Position numbers and translations under genes: made by a program. Under the pieces are notes generated by a model that saw only the letters and a program-made list of their open reading frames with translations, was not told the origin of the DNA and did no database searches. 64,000 nucleotides of DNA, taken from JAFAGO01 sp031987605. Its GTDB lineage: Bacteria > Bacteroidota > Bacteroidia > Flavobacteriales > Weeksellaceae. Location: assembly GCA_031987605.1 (NCBI GenBank), contig DALZZF010000004.1:1-64000 (forward strand). The letters are read 5' to 3'. Below are positions 9,580 through 19,844 of the stretch, piece by piece (the first letter of the stretch is position 1; every line of letters begins with the position of its first letter).

Positions 9580-11760
9580 CTAATCTGTGAATACGTCCAA
9601 ATTCCCACCTGTTTTAAATAAATCATGGCTGATGAATAAACGCTCCTGCGTTTTTCCGTTGACTTCAATTTTTTTCAGATTCCGGCCTTTGCCTTTATTC
9701 TGAATCTGAAGAACTTTTCCATTTTCATTTTTCCATTTCACAGTATCAAACAATGGCACGGTCACGATGTATTCAGGATCTGCAGGACTCAACGGATAAA
9801 GTCCAAGTGCTGCAAACACGTACCAAGACGACATTTCCCCGGCATCATCCATACCGGACATGGCCAAACCTTCAGGCCCGATTCCGTACATGGTATCCAT
9901 AATCTGATCCAGACGCTGTTGCGATTTTTCAGGTTTTCCAACAAAATAATAACTGAACGGCGCTTCGTGATCGGGCTGATTTCCATGACAGTACTGACCG
10001 ATAAATCCAGAAATATTCCAGGCGATATATTCTCTGTTCCATGGGATGGTAAATAAGGAATCCAGCTTGGCTTCAAAAGGTGCTTTGCCACCATAAAGTG
10101 AAACGAGATGCTCCATATTATGCGGCGCATAGAAGGATGCCTGCCACGCATTGGCTTCCCGGTACATATACTCGTAATACGGATATTCCGGGTTGAAAGG
10201 GGTAATCCAACTGCCATCCGCAAGCCTGCCTCTCATAAAATTGGTTTTTTTATCAAAAACGTTTTCAAAATTCTTTGATCTTTTCTGCAGATCGGAATAA
10301 TGGAATGAATCATTCATTTCCTTTGCCAGCAGAGAAAGCGCATAATCATCGTACGCATATTCAAGAGTTTTGCTGACTCCTGCATGACCTTTGCTTTCCA
10401 CATTCGGATTTTTGATATCGGGATCCGAAATGAATCCTTTTTCAATATATTCTTTGATGAAAGGGCGGGTTCCGCCTTCTTTGTAGGCGTTGTTGATTAA
10501 CAAACTGTACGCCTTCTGAATGTCGTAATTTTTAATTCCGCGCAGATAGGATCCGGCAATAAAAGAAGCAGCATGATCACCATGGAAAAAAGTGGGGATA
10601 AAACCTCTCAATTCGCCCATATTGATGATGGAAGAAATCACATCATTCGTGACATCCGGAGAAACCATTCCCAGAAGAACGAGCTTATTGCGGAAATCGT
10701 CCCATAGCGACGGCAACGTATAATATCGGTAATTTTCTTTGCGAACCTTCCCCTTCTCATCGGTAAACTGGCCGTTTACATCACTGCGCAGAGCCGGCCA
10801 CAGAAACGAGCGATATAGACTGCTGTAAAACATCACATTCTGCTTTTCGGTGCCGCCGGCGACTTCTATTTTGCCCAGAAGATCTTCCCAAACCGCATTG
10901 CCTTCATGATAGACCTGCTGTAGGTTTTTGGTTCCGATTTCTTTCGACAGATTTTCTTTTGCATTCTCACTGCTGACAAAAGAAAGACCAATTTTTACCA
11001 CTACCGGCTCATTGCTGCCGTCTTTCAGACTGATCAAAGCATAACCTCCGTTTTTGGCAGGTTCTTTTGTATCGATTCCGCTGATTTCATCATTCAGTTC
11101 AGCATAGAAAAAAATCTTATCACTGCCTGTACGCTGAAAACCACTTAATGTTTTTGCTCCGGTTTTGGTCAGCTGCCAATCATCCACATGGTGATTAGCA
11201 CGCCCCAGGTCAAAGAGTATTTTTCGGTCTTTTTTATTATCAAAAGTATATTCATGAATCCCGCATCTGAGAGTGGAAGAAAGGCGGACGTTCACTTTAT
11301 AATCTTTAAGATACACTTCGTAATACGCCGGTTTTGCCGTTTCCCTGTCGTGTCCGAAAGCAGATTTATAAGGGAATGAAGCACCCTGCGGAACGGGAAG
11401 CAACGGAAGATGACATTGATCCCAATGCCCTTTGTTGGTATGAGCAAAGCCGTAAATATCCGTATTTTCATACTCGTAGCCGGCTCCAGAACCATATTTG
11501 GTAATCGGGCTCAGCTGAACCATCGCATTTGGCAGCGACGAACCGGGAAAGACAAGTCCGGCCCAAACGCGCATATCAGGCGGCGGCGTATACCCAATAA
11601 TCTTTTCATCCAGCAGCGGAGCCGTTCCAATCAGCGGATTTACCAAAGCGGTAAGCTGCTTTTTTTTGGAATCCGAATGATTCGCCTGCTGCACAGATTT
11701 ACATCCCACAAGGGTAACCACTGCCAGGCATCCAAAAATTTTGAAAGCTTTATACAACAT
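9580..11760 (-). CDS. GH92 alpha-mannosidase, lipoprotein
   Basis: A 726-residue exo-alpha-mannosidase (calcium-dependent inverting family GH92) that trims alpha-1,2/1,3-linked mannose side chains. A lipobox ends at Cys20 (LVGC), so it should be a lipoprotein; the residues after Cys (KSVQQ) lack the acidic run seen on likely surface lipoproteins here, so it may face the periplasm. The family start VNPLIGT is present. The general-acid Glu lies in YREANAWQ, the calcium/substrate motif is HGNQPDH, and the base Asp pair is at 638-639 in GMDDAGEMSSWY. It is the fourth hydrolase gene counted from the susC end and lies 29 nt downstream of the GH125 gene. Linkage preference cannot be read from sequence alone. 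Confidence 0.94.
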   Translation of the reverse strand: MLYKAFKIFGCLAVVTLVGCKSVQQANHSDSKKKQLTALVNPLIGTAPLLDEKIIGYTPPPDMRVWAGLVFPGSSLPNAMVQLSPITKYGSGAGYEYENTDIYGFAHTNKGHWDQCHLPLLPVPQGASFPYKSAFGHDRETAKPAYYEVYLKDYKVNVRLSSTLRCGIHEYTFDNKKDRKILFDLGRANHHVDDWQLTKTGAKTLSGFQRTGSDKIFFYAELNDEISGIDTKEPAKNGGYALISLKDGSNEPVVVKIGLSFVSSENAKENLSKEIGTKNLQQVYHEGNAVWEDLLGKIEVAGGTEKQNVMFYSSLYRSFLWPALRSDVNGQFTDEKGKVRKENYRYYTLPSLWDDFRNKLVLLGMVSPDVTNDVISSIINMGELRGFIPTFFHGDHAASFIAGSYLRGIKNYDIQKAYSLLINNAYKEGGTRPFIKEYIEKGFISDPDIKNPNVESKGHAGVSKTLEYAYDDYALSLLAKEMNDSFHYSDLQKRSKNFENVFDKKTNFMRGRLADGSWITPFNPEYPYYEYMYREANAWQASFYAPHNMEHLVSLYGGKAPFEAKLDSLFTIPWNREYIAWNISGFIGQYCHGNQPDHEAPFSYYFVGKPEKSQQRLDQIMDTMYGIGPEGLAMSGMDDAGEMSSWYVFAALGLYPLSPADPEYIVTVPLFDTVKWKNENGKVLQIQNKGKGRNLKKIEVNGKTQERLFISHDLFKTGGNLDVFTD

Positions 11761-11789
11761 ATAATATTTTTAAAATTAACTTTTCCGGC

Positions 11790-13220
11790 TTATGAAAGCA
11801 ATTCCGGTCTATTTTTGTACGTTTCCCAAAGGAGTTCGCCGAAAAGGGTATTTGTCCAGGCGAACCAGGAGCGTGTAAAGTTTTTCGGATCGTCCTTATG
11901 GAAAGTTTCATGCATAAATCCGGTATCACCATGAGTGCTTTTCAGAGTCTGAATGCATGTTTTGATTTCTTTCGGATCATTGGTGGTAAAGGCTCTCATG
12001 ATAATTGCCATCGGCCAGATCATATCCATTCCAACGTGCGGACCGCCAATACCTTCCCCGGCTGTACCTTTGAAGAAGAACGGATTGTCTTCGGAAAGCA
12101 CAAAGCGGCGCGTATTCTGATAAACCGGATCATTTCGGTCAACCGCATCCAGATACGGAAGGCCTAATAAACTTGGAACATTCGCATCATCCATCAAAAG
12201 ATGACCTCCAAATCCATCTACTTCAAATGCATAGATCTCTCCGTATTTTTGATGTTTCACAACCGCATACTGCTTGAGTGCCTGCTGAACTTCTTTTGCA
12301 AGCGCTTCCATTTCGGCAGCTGTGGAAGAATCCTGCTTAAGCGTACGCAACATTTCGGCCGCCTGTTTCAAGCTCACGACTGCAAAAAAGTTAGATGGAA
12401 CCAAAAACGAAAATACAGATGCATCATCACTTGGTCGGAATGCCGAAGCAATCAGCCCAACCGGTTTTACCGGATAACCATAACCTTTTAGTGAGCGCGT
12501 ATCAGTAGCATTGGGCGTATTTCTCTGGAAAGAATAAGGACCTGGACCGTTTTTGCACTGCTGATCTTTAAAAACCTGTAAAATCGTCTTCATCGCCTGC
12601 TGCCATTCGGTATCAAAAGGAGCGGTATCTCCGGTAGTTTTCCAGTAATTATAAGCCAGACGTATCGGATAGCAGAGGGAGTCAATTTCCCATTTGCGTT
12701 CATGAACGCCGGGTTTCATATCCGTATGATCGGAAGTCCACTCCCCTTTTTTATTAGGATCGTCGTAGAAAGCATTCGCATAAGGATCTTTTAAAATATA
12801 ATGGGTTTGTCTGTTTACTACTCCGGCGATGAGTGCTTTCAGTTTTTTATCCTGTTTTACAAAAGCCATATAAGGCCATACCTGTGCAGAGCTGTCCCGC
12901 AGCCACATTGCATCAATATCTCCCGTAATTACATAGGTATCGGGACGGCCATTTTTATCAGAAAATGTAACGGTTGTATCTAATGTATTGGGAAAACAGT
13001 TATTAAAAAGCCACGCCAATTCGCGGTCTTTTACCTTTTTGTTGAATTCTATAATTACTTTTTCTATAACTTCACTTGTGAAATGACGTTTTTCTTTAGG
13101 TACGCGTACCACCGGAAAAGCGGAAAACGGATTGGTTCTTGCTGCAAATACATTCATGGGATCCACCATCAATAAACCTCCTGCAAGTGCTGTTCTTTGT
13201 AAAAATGCTCTTCTTTTCAT
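11790..13220 (-). CDS. GH125 exo-alpha-1,6-mannosidase
   Basis: A 476-residue enzyme of family GH125, metal-independent exo-alpha-1,6-mannosidases that remove mannose from the alpha-1,6 backbone after side chains are gone. The N-terminus KRRAFLQRTALAGG is a good twin-arginine signal, so export folded through Tat is likely. The family signature GDIDAMWLRDSSAQVWPY starts at residue 100. Further substrate motifs include GEWTSDHTDMKPG and, near the C-terminal third, FKGTAGEGIGGPHVG, which holds the candidate catalytic Glu. It sits between two GH92 genes (25 nt after the upstream one) and completes the backbone-degrading part of the locus. Confidence 0.94.
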   Translation of the reverse strand: MKRRAFLQRTALAGGLLMVDPMNVFAARTNPFSAFPVVRVPKEKRHFTSEVIEKVIIEFNKKVKDRELAWLFNNCFPNTLDTTVTFSDKNGRPDTYVITGDIDAMWLRDSSAQVWPYMAFVKQDKKLKALIAGVVNRQTHYILKDPYANAFYDDPNKKGEWTSDHTDMKPGVHERKWEIDSLCYPIRLAYNYWKTTGDTAPFDTEWQQAMKTILQVFKDQQCKNGPGPYSFQRNTPNATDTRSLKGYGYPVKPVGLIASAFRPSDDASVFSFLVPSNFFAVVSLKQAAEMLRTLKQDSSTAAEMEALAKEVQQALKQYAVVKHQKYGEIYAFEVDGFGGHLLMDDANVPSLLGLPYLDAVDRNDPVYQNTRRFVLSEDNPFFFKGTAGEGIGGPHVGMDMIWPMAIIMRAFTTNDPKEIKTCIQTLKSTHGDTGFMHETFHKDDPKNFTRSWFAWTNTLFGELLWETYKNRPELLS

Positions 13221-13245
13221 AAGTCTTTTATTAGATTTCTAATTA

Positions 13246-15573
13246 TTATTTTTCGTTGGATAAGGAGTAAGGCAGATCATCTTTATGAATGCCCCGGGAT
13301 GTGTTAGGCACCGAATCCATCTGGATATTGAGTGTGGCGCCTTTCATTAATTCACTATAACTCAGCCAGGTTTTGGTATACGATTTACCGTTCAGTTCCA
13401 TGCCTTTAATATAGCGATTTTCAGTATTATTTTCTGGAGCGTTTATAATGATTTCTTTACCGTTTTCCAGTTTTACCGTAATTTTTTTAAACAACGGTGC
13501 TCCCATTGTAAACTGATCACTGGCCGGCGTTACCGGATAAAATCCCATGGCTGAAAAAACGTACCAGGCAGAAGTTTGCCCGTTGTCTTCATCTCCGCAA
13601 TAGCCATCCGGTGTGGCATGATACATCCTGTTCATGGTTTCGCGGATCCAGTACTGGGCTTTCCAAGGCTGCCCCCCATGATTGTACAAATAAATCATGT
13701 GCTGGATTGGCTGATTGCCGTGGGCGTACTGCCCCATATTCACTACCTGCATTTCGCGCATTTCATGGATAACGTTTCCCTTAAAATCTTTTTTCGCGAA
13801 TAAAGGCGGCATCGAGAAGACAGAATCTAATTTTTTAACAAAAATTTCTTTACCCCCCATTAAATCGATCAATCCCTGTGTGTCGTGGAAAACGCTCCAT
13901 GTATAATGCCAGCTGTTTCCTTCGGTAAAACCTTCGAACCATTGCAACGGATCAAACGGCGTTTTAAAACTTCCGTTTTTATTTCTGGGGCGCATCAGCT
14001 GGTACTGTGGATCAAAAAGGTTTTTATAATTCAGGCTTCTTTTGCGGTAAAGTTCTATTTCCTTTTTAGGTTTGTTAAGGCTTTGAGCCAGTTTATAAAT
14101 TGCGAAATCATCATAGGCATATTCCAAAGTACGCGCAGCGCTCTGATCCGTAACATCATTGGCAACATAGCCCAGACTGTTGTATTCTGCAACACCTGCA
14201 CGGCCAACTGCTTTCATAGGACCTGCATTGTTTGCCCCGTGAATCAGTGCCTGATAAAGTGTTTCAATATCATATTTTTTTTCTTTTCCTATTTTCAGGT
14301 AGGCTTCCGATACTATTGATGCGGAATTATTTCCCACCATAATATCGCGAAGACCGGGGCTTGCCCATTCCGGCAACCAGCCGCTTTCTTTGTAAGCATT
14401 CATAAGACCTTCCTGCATCTGTGCTGCAAGTGTGGGGTACATGAGATTCAAATAAGGAAACAAGGAGCGGAAAGTATCCCAAAATCCGGTATCGGTAAAC
14501 ATATATCCCGGCAATACCTTTCCATTATATGGGCTATAATGCACGACATTGCCCTGAGCATCATATTCAAAAAATTTGCGTGGGAAAAGCATACTGCGGT
14601 ACATACAACTATAGAAAACAGCAGTCTGATCGTAGGTTCCTCCTTCTGCACTAATGCGTGACAGTTCTTTGTTCCAGATATTTCTGCCTTTTTGCTTTAA
14701 GGCTTCAAAAGTGGTATTGGCGGTTTCTTGCAGGTTTCGTTCTGCCTGCTCAAAACTGATAAAAGAAGAAGCGACTCTTGCCAAAACTTTTTCACCTGCA
14801 CCGGTTTTAAAGCTGACCACGGCTCCGGAATGATTGGCTTTAACCTCAGCTGCTGAACCTAAAACATCACCATTAAAGGTGTGGACATCCGAAAAAGGCC
14901 TGTCAAAAACAATCACAAAATAATTTTTGAAATTTTCGGGTACGCCTCCGCTGTTTTTTGTGGTATAGCCAATGATTTTATTTTCACCCGGAATCACTTT
15001 TACATAAGAACCGTTATCAAAAGCATCAATAACCACATGCGACTGATCGCTTTTGGGAAATGTAAACTGAAATAATGCGGCTCTTTCGGTAGGCGTAATT
15101 TCTGTGGTGAGATTATAATCTGCCAGATAAACACTGTAATAATACGGTGTGGCCGTTTCTGCTTTATGTGAGAACCAGCTCTGGCGGTCATCTTCTTTAA
15201 ATTTAATATTTCCGGTTATCGGCATAATGGAAAACTGCCCATAATCGTTCATCCAAGGTGAAGGTTGGTGCGTTTGCTTAAACCCTCGGATTTTGGTGGA
15301 CTGGTAAGTATAAGCCCAGCCATCGCCCATTTTTCCGGTCTGCGGCATCCAGAAATTCATTCCCCAGGGCATTGCAATGGCGGGATAAACATTTCCGTTG
15401 CTGACTTCATAATTGGAATCGGTTCCCATTAGAGTATTTACCCAGTCTACAGGCTGTTTATCGGTGTTTACGTGCACCGATTGTGCATTGCCCGTCAGAA
15501 AAAAAATCAGACAAAATACGATTAAAAATCTATGCCGTGTATGCATAAAAAAAGATTGATTAAGGATATTCAT
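13246..15573 (-). CDS. GH92 alpha-mannosidase, secreted
   Basis: A 775-residue second GH92 enzyme, distinct from the one at 9.6-11.8 kb. It has a type I signal peptide (FLTGNAQ); the internal Met10 (15546) gives a more usual signal peptide and could be the true start. Family motifs are complete: VNTLMGTDSN at the N-terminus, the general-acid Glu in TEGNSWHYTW, GNQP, and base Asp residues at 661 and 663 in GDEDNGQTSAWY. Two GH92 enzymes in one locus usually mean two side-chain linkages are attacked. It probably works in the periplasm. A 228-nt gap separates it from the upstream GH76 gene, large enough to hold a secondary promoter, though I see no clear one. Confidence 0.94.
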   Translation of the reverse strand: MNILNQSFFMHTRHRFLIVFCLIFFLTGNAQSVHVNTDKQPVDWVNTLMGTDSNYEVSNGNVYPAIAMPWGMNFWMPQTGKMGDGWAYTYQSTKIRGFKQTHQPSPWMNDYGQFSIMPITGNIKFKEDDRQSWFSHKAETATPYYYSVYLADYNLTTEITPTERAALFQFTFPKSDQSHVVIDAFDNGSYVKVIPGENKIIGYTTKNSGGVPENFKNYFVIVFDRPFSDVHTFNGDVLGSAAEVKANHSGAVVSFKTGAGEKVLARVASSFISFEQAERNLQETANTTFEALKQKGRNIWNKELSRISAEGGTYDQTAVFYSCMYRSMLFPRKFFEYDAQGNVVHYSPYNGKVLPGYMFTDTGFWDTFRSLFPYLNLMYPTLAAQMQEGLMNAYKESGWLPEWASPGLRDIMVGNNSASIVSEAYLKIGKEKKYDIETLYQALIHGANNAGPMKAVGRAGVAEYNSLGYVANDVTDQSAARTLEYAYDDFAIYKLAQSLNKPKKEIELYRKRSLNYKNLFDPQYQLMRPRNKNGSFKTPFDPLQWFEGFTEGNSWHYTWSVFHDTQGLIDLMGGKEIFVKKLDSVFSMPPLFAKKDFKGNVIHEMREMQVVNMGQYAHGNQPIQHMIYLYNHGGQPWKAQYWIRETMNRMYHATPDGYCGDEDNGQTSAWYVFSAMGFYPVTPASDQFTMGAPLFKKITVKLENGKEIIINAPENNTENRYIKGMELNGKSYTKTWLSYSELMKGATLNIQMDSVPNTSRGIHKDDLPYSLSNEK

Positions 15574-15801
15574 TTTCAGGGTTTAAATTGACAGATTCTG
15601 TACTTTAGGTACATAATTTTTTTAGTAAGTTTTGCAATTCTGCCTTACTTTTGAGTGTTTTAGCAAATGAGCCACCGATTGCACGGCAGCTCTTGCCAGT
15701 TGAAACCATTTGTACCTTGTTTTGCTCATAAAAATAAAATTTTCAGCAATAAAATTTAAACAAATCCAAACTACAAATGGTAATTTCAATGAAAAAAATT
15801 C
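15574..15801. other. Intergenic gap GH76-GH92, nothing recognised
   Basis: This 228-nt stretch inside the minus-strand series holds no ORF of note, no clear TAnnTTTG box and no strong terminator hairpin. Its size is unusual compared with the other intergenic spaces in the series. Confidence 0.4.
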
Positions 15802-16971
15802 TTATTCCAAAATACCTGCAGCTTTCAATTTAGCTGCTGCTTCCATAAGCATCATTCCGCTAAGTTGGGTTGTGAGGTCGGTGGTTCCGTTAGGAGCTAC
15901 TTTCCAGTTGCTGCCGCTGGTCATCTCAGGACGTTTAATTCCGAAACGGTAAAAGGTTCGGGCATTGAATTGTAAGAAACTAACAAAATCGGTATGATCC
16001 GAGTTATTGACATTGATTTCTTCAATGAGTTCTGTAAAATAACGTATGCCTATTCCTTTGAACAAACCTCCATCTCCTTGTCCTTCATCACGTAGAAGTC
16101 CTTCTGAGGTTAGTTTGCTGCTGGTCATAAGAGTTTTTCCTGTACGTACGGCATCTTGCAGATAGGTGACATCTCCGGTTGCATGATAAAGTCGCAATCC
16201 GGCTCCGATCCATGTTCCCATATTATAAGTGAATACCCAATCTTTATTAATGACTTCATTGCCGTTCTGTAAGGAAACATTATCCCAGACAATTCCTGTA
16301 GATGCTTCTACCAGTTTGCCTTTTTGCCATGCATAAATCTTTTTTGCCCATTCTAAATCTTCAGGCTTTTGATCGATATCATACAATCTCATTGCTACAA
16401 TGGCGGCCGGAGCATTACTTACGGCATTTTTTTGATATGGTGTATCCTGCTTCCAGGTAATTCCTCCTCCAAAAACATCATCGCTCCAACTTTGCTTGAT
16501 AATATTCCAAAGATAGACTGCTGTATTTTTGTAATCGGCATCATTGGTGGCGGAATATGCTCTGAGACATGCGATTGCAAGCCAAATCATATCATCATTG
16601 AAGACATTGTTGTAGTCTCCTCCGTTTTTCACTTTTATTCCATCATGCAATGCTTTCATTTTTGCAACATAACTGGCATCACTGGTACGCAGATATCCAT
16701 CTACAAGAACATCAAGAGCATGGGCATTTGGCCAGTAATTGAAACTATTATTTCCTGCATTGTCCTGCACAAAAGTATTGTTGCTTCCGAGATAAGTATT
16801 GTAGGTAGCGACCTGCATGCTGTCTGCGGTTGCTGCATAGGTATAATTAATCTCATTGGTCCCGCTGGTATTGGGATCTCTTAATGGAATAGGGTCGTCT
16901 TCACAGGAGATAAAGGTGAAAATACCAACTCCTGCAAACAATGTGTATTTTAAGTATTTATTAAAATTCAT
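15802..16971 (-). CDS. GH76 endo-alpha-1,6-mannanase, surface lipoprotein
   Basis: A 389-residue endo-acting enzyme that cuts the alpha-1,6-mannan backbone. A lipobox ends at Cys23 (FISC) and is followed by EDD, an acidic run typical of the export signal for surface lipoproteins in Bacteroidota, so it probably acts on the cell surface and feeds SusC/SusD. The (alpha/alpha)6-barrel family signature is the Asp pair at 126-127 in NVFNDDMIW, the catalytic residues of GH76. Length is normal for a single catalytic domain. It lies just after the SusE-like gene (72-nt gap) and is the first hydrolase of the operon, which fits an initiating enzyme. Confidence 0.93.
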   Translation of the reverse strand: MNFNKYLKYTLFAGVGIFTFISCEDDPIPLRDPNTSGTNEINYTYAATADSMQVATYNTYLGSNNTFVQDNAGNNSFNYWPNAHALDVLVDGYLRTSDASYVAKMKALHDGIKVKNGGDYNNVFNDDMIWLAIACLRAYSATNDADYKNTAVYLWNIIKQSWSDDVFGGGITWKQDTPYQKNAVSNAPAAIVAMRLYDIDQKPEDLEWAKKIYAWQKGKLVEASTGIVWDNVSLQNGNEVINKDWVFTYNMGTWIGAGLRLYHATGDVTYLQDAVRTGKTLMTSSKLTSEGLLRDEGQGDGGLFKGIGIRYFTELIEEINVNNSDHTDFVSFLQFNARTFYRFGIKRPEMTSGSNWKVAPNGTTDLTTQLSGMMLMEAAAKLKAAGILE

Positions 16972-17043
16972 ATTTATAATAAAATAAGGGATGCCCCATA
17001 AAATGAAACCTTAATCCTTTTACAGGACACCCCAGGTTTTTGA

Positions 17044-18180
17044 TTAAATTACAGTAAAACTATGGGTATAAGCAGTTGCGGTAGCGCTGAAATCAATAAG
17101 AGAATTTACATTCGCATTATCTACCGCTCCGTTAAATTTGAAGCAGTTATTCCAACGGTCACTCGTTACCGGAACCAAATACCAGAATGATGCTGGAGTG
17201 CTGCTGTCAGGACGGTTATTATCCTCTTTTGTACTGCCCCACCATTCTTCTGAAGTTGTTCCATTCATCGAGATTACCGTAAATTTAAATTTATATCTTT
17301 CGTCTCTTCCCCAAGATTCCTGTTTGAATTCAATGTGTTTGTTAAGGGCATTCCATGTTCCTTTACTAGCATAATTGTATTCGAAGAGAAGTTGGGCATC
17401 CGGAGCAAACCAAAGTTCAATTTTACTGATTTCATCCATGGTGTAAGTTCCGTTGCTGAAGTCCACACGAATTCTGTAGGCTTTTGTTGCTCCATTATAC
17501 GTTGTAGTTCCGTTATTCTTCAGTTTATCTCCTTCAAGGTAGTACAAATCCGGAGTTCCTGTTTTTCTTGATGCAAACTGATATTCTCCTGCTTTCAGCT
17601 GGGTATAAATCTCAAAAACAGTAGCCCCTGTTTTTTTGAATGCAACGGCAGAAGCCAAATCAGTACCACCTTCCGAAGCAGATCCGGTAATGTATAGTTC
17701 ATCCGGAGTTGGGAAACCACCAGGACGCAGAACTTCTATGGTCCGTTTTACTGAAGATTTCTTCACATTTAGGCCTTTGGAAGAGAAAACTGTCCAGATA
17801 AGTTTTCCTGTTTCTTCAGGCTGAATGCCTGCCATTTCTGCAATTTTATTCAATTCTGCAAATGAAACATTCAGTGTTGTTTTGTATCCGTTGCCATCCG
17901 CCGGAACAACTTTTACCGGACTACTAAAGTCTCCTCCTTCTTTATCAAAAGCAACTTCATAGAGTACAACTCCATTGTCTTCCGCATGAGCGGCCTGCCA
18001 TTCAAACAGTGCGCTACTGTTGGCGGCTAAGTTATAGAACGTATTGTCCGATGGTGCATAAAGTTGCTCCACTGCCGAGACATTCGTATTACTCATGGTA
18101 TCATCATCTTGGCATCCTACGGCGAAGATTAGGATGAGCAGGAGTATTATTTTAGAAATTTTAGAATATATTGTTCTCAT
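17044..18180 (-). CDS. SusE/SusF-type surface glycan-binding lipoprotein
   Basis: A 378-residue lipoprotein with lipobox Cys23 (AVGC) followed by QDDD, which predicts surface display. The N-terminal part (about 35-150) resembles the SusE immunoglobulin-like domain (FEWQAAHAEDNGVVLYEVAF). The rest is rich in Trp and Tyr with two likely carbohydrate-binding modules (about 155-260 and 260-378). No catalytic motifs are visible. Position directly after susD (30-nt gap) supports a role in binding mannan fragments for the SusC/SusD transporter. Sequence in this family drifts fast, so the family call rests on the N-terminal domain and context. Confidence 0.82.
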   Translation of the reverse strand: MRTIYSKISKIILLLILIFAVGCQDDDTMSNTNVSAVEQLYAPSDNTFYNLAANSSALFEWQAAHAEDNGVVLYEVAFDKEGGDFSSPVKVVPADGNGYKTTLNVSFAELNKIAEMAGIQPEETGKLIWTVFSSKGLNVKKSSVKRTIEVLRPGGFPTPDELYITGSASEGGTDLASAVAFKKTGATVFEIYTQLKAGEYQFASRKTGTPDLYYLEGDKLKNNGTTTYNGATKAYRIRVDFSNGTYTMDEISKIELWFAPDAQLLFEYNYASKGTWNALNKHIEFKQESWGRDERYKFKFTVISMNGTTSEEWWGSTKEDNNRPDSSTPASFWYLVPVTSDRWNNCFKFNGAVDNANVNSLIDFSATATAYTHSFTVI

Positions 18181-18210
18181 TTTTTGTAAGGTGTTTATTT
18201 GTTGTTGTTT

Positions 18211-19833
18211 TTAATATCCGGGATTTTGTGTTAGATTTCTATTAATAAGCCGTTCGTCACGCGGAATAGGCCACAGATAATGTTTTGCGGATTCAAATAT
18301 TCGGAAATTCACTCTCAGGTAGCCATTATCTTCACTGGCTACGCCAAATCTCGCTCCGTGTGCCCAACCGTTCAATACCTGATCGGCTATTTTCCATCTG
18401 CGAATATCAAATATCCGGAGTCCTTCCATCCCGAATTCACTTCGGCGCTCATTGCGGATAAGTTGTCTCATCTGTTCCTGTGATAAAGTAGACGGATATG
18501 TTGTTGCGCTAGCATCTGTAAAACCTGCGCGAACCCTTAATGCCCCAACGGTGCTGGCCCAAGTTCCTGCAGAAAACTGTCCGAGTTCATTTTTGGCTTC
18601 CGCATTCATGAGTAGAACATCTGCATAACGAATAATCATAAGGTTTAGCCCACTTTGAAGACCGGAAAGATGTGTTGGATCATAATACTTTCTTGTGTAA
18701 TATCCGGTAGAAGTTTTAGAGGAACCGGGTGAATATTCATCAAGAGCATTATCGGGTGATGAACCGGGTTTGATGTAGATGGTATGTGTGCTTCCATCTT
18801 TTTCTGCCCATTGATATCCATGATAAACAACGGTATTCGTGAGTCGTGGATCGCGGTTTACATAAGGATTATCTTCATCATATCCACTTCCACTTTCAGT
18901 AATTTTTTTACCGTTGGTCATGATATAACTATTGACTAATTCCTGTGTTGGTGCAAGTGCATTTAGTCTTGCTCCGGCTGAAATAGGAGCCATATCAAAA
19001 AATTCTCCCCACATACGGTCAACAGGTGTATATTGAATACTTAGGATATCCTCGCTGCTGAATTCATTTTCAGGAAGAAAAAGTCCTGAATATGATGGGA
19101 ATAATGAATAGGTTCCTTCCTGACCGCTCATCAGTGCTTCAGTTGCATCCACAACTTCGGACCACCGACCTTCATATAACAATACACGTGCTTTCAATGC
19201 CAAGGCCGCTCCTGAAGTAATTTTACCATTTTCACTGGCCGAGTATTGCTGTTTGGTGGGCAATATTGCAATTGCTGCATTCAGTTCATTGAGCACGAAA
19301 TTGATTACCTCAGCATGAGATGTACGGCTAATGCTGGTTGCTTCTTCCAAAGAAGGATCATGATCTAATAACGGAATATCTCCGTACCATGTGGTGAGCA
19401 TAAAATGTTGCCATGCTCTTATTACCCGAGCTTCCGCTTTCATATTGGCAATTCGGACAGGATCTGCATCCTTAATATTATCGATATTGGCCAAAATCAG
19501 ATTACAGGTTTTGATGCCTGCATATCGGGAGTTCCATTCTTCTTTAAATCTGCTTAATGAAGCATCAAAAATACCAGCAGCAATGGATGCGGAACCTCCG
19601 TTATCTCCTCGTCCGTTATATGCGTTATCACTAAGTGCTTCATTATAAAAGAAATAGTTACTGCTCATCATCTGGCTATAGGCAGTATTCAGTGCAGTTT
19701 GTGCCTTTGCAACACTCGTCCAATACGTTGTATCGGTAAACTGATTCTCCGGCACGAGTTCTAAGCGTTCACAACTTGTTGTAAACAATAGTCCCAAAAG
19801 GATCACAAATTGATACAGTTTTTTATTTATCAT
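18211..19833 (-). CDS. SusD/RagB-family glycan-binding lipoprotein
   Basis: A 540-residue outer-membrane lipoprotein (Cys21 after LFTTS) that caps the adjacent SusC transporter and captures oligosaccharides. The SusD fold shows in the N-terminal helical part with TYWTSVAKAQTALNTAY, the tetratricopeptide-like scaffold, MIIRYADVLLMNAEAKNELGQ near residue 395, and the C-terminal RRSEFGMEGLRIFDIRRW and NRNLTQNPGY motifs. It follows susC after 11 nt, the usual paired order. The ligand is inferred to be alpha-mannan fragments from the flanking enzymes. Confidence 0.95.
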   Translation of the reverse strand: MINKKLYQFVILLGLLFTTSCERLELVPENQFTDTTYWTSVAKAQTALNTAYSQMMSSNYFFYNEALSDNAYNGRGDNGGSASIAAGIFDASLSRFKEEWNSRYAGIKTCNLILANIDNIKDADPVRIANMKAEARVIRAWQHFMLTTWYGDIPLLDHDPSLEEATSISRTSHAEVINFVLNELNAAIAILPTKQQYSASENGKITSGAALALKARVLLYEGRWSEVVDATEALMSGQEGTYSLFPSYSGLFLPENEFSSEDILSIQYTPVDRMWGEFFDMAPISAGARLNALAPTQELVNSYIMTNGKKITESGSGYDEDNPYVNRDPRLTNTVVYHGYQWAEKDGSTHTIYIKPGSSPDNALDEYSPGSSKTSTGYYTRKYYDPTHLSGLQSGLNLMIIRYADVLLMNAEAKNELGQFSAGTWASTVGALRVRAGFTDASATTYPSTLSQEQMRQLIRNERRSEFGMEGLRIFDIRRWKIADQVLNGWAHGARFGVASEDNGYLRVNFRIFESAKHYLWPIPRDERLINRNLTQNPGY

Positions 19834-19844
19834 AATTATTCATT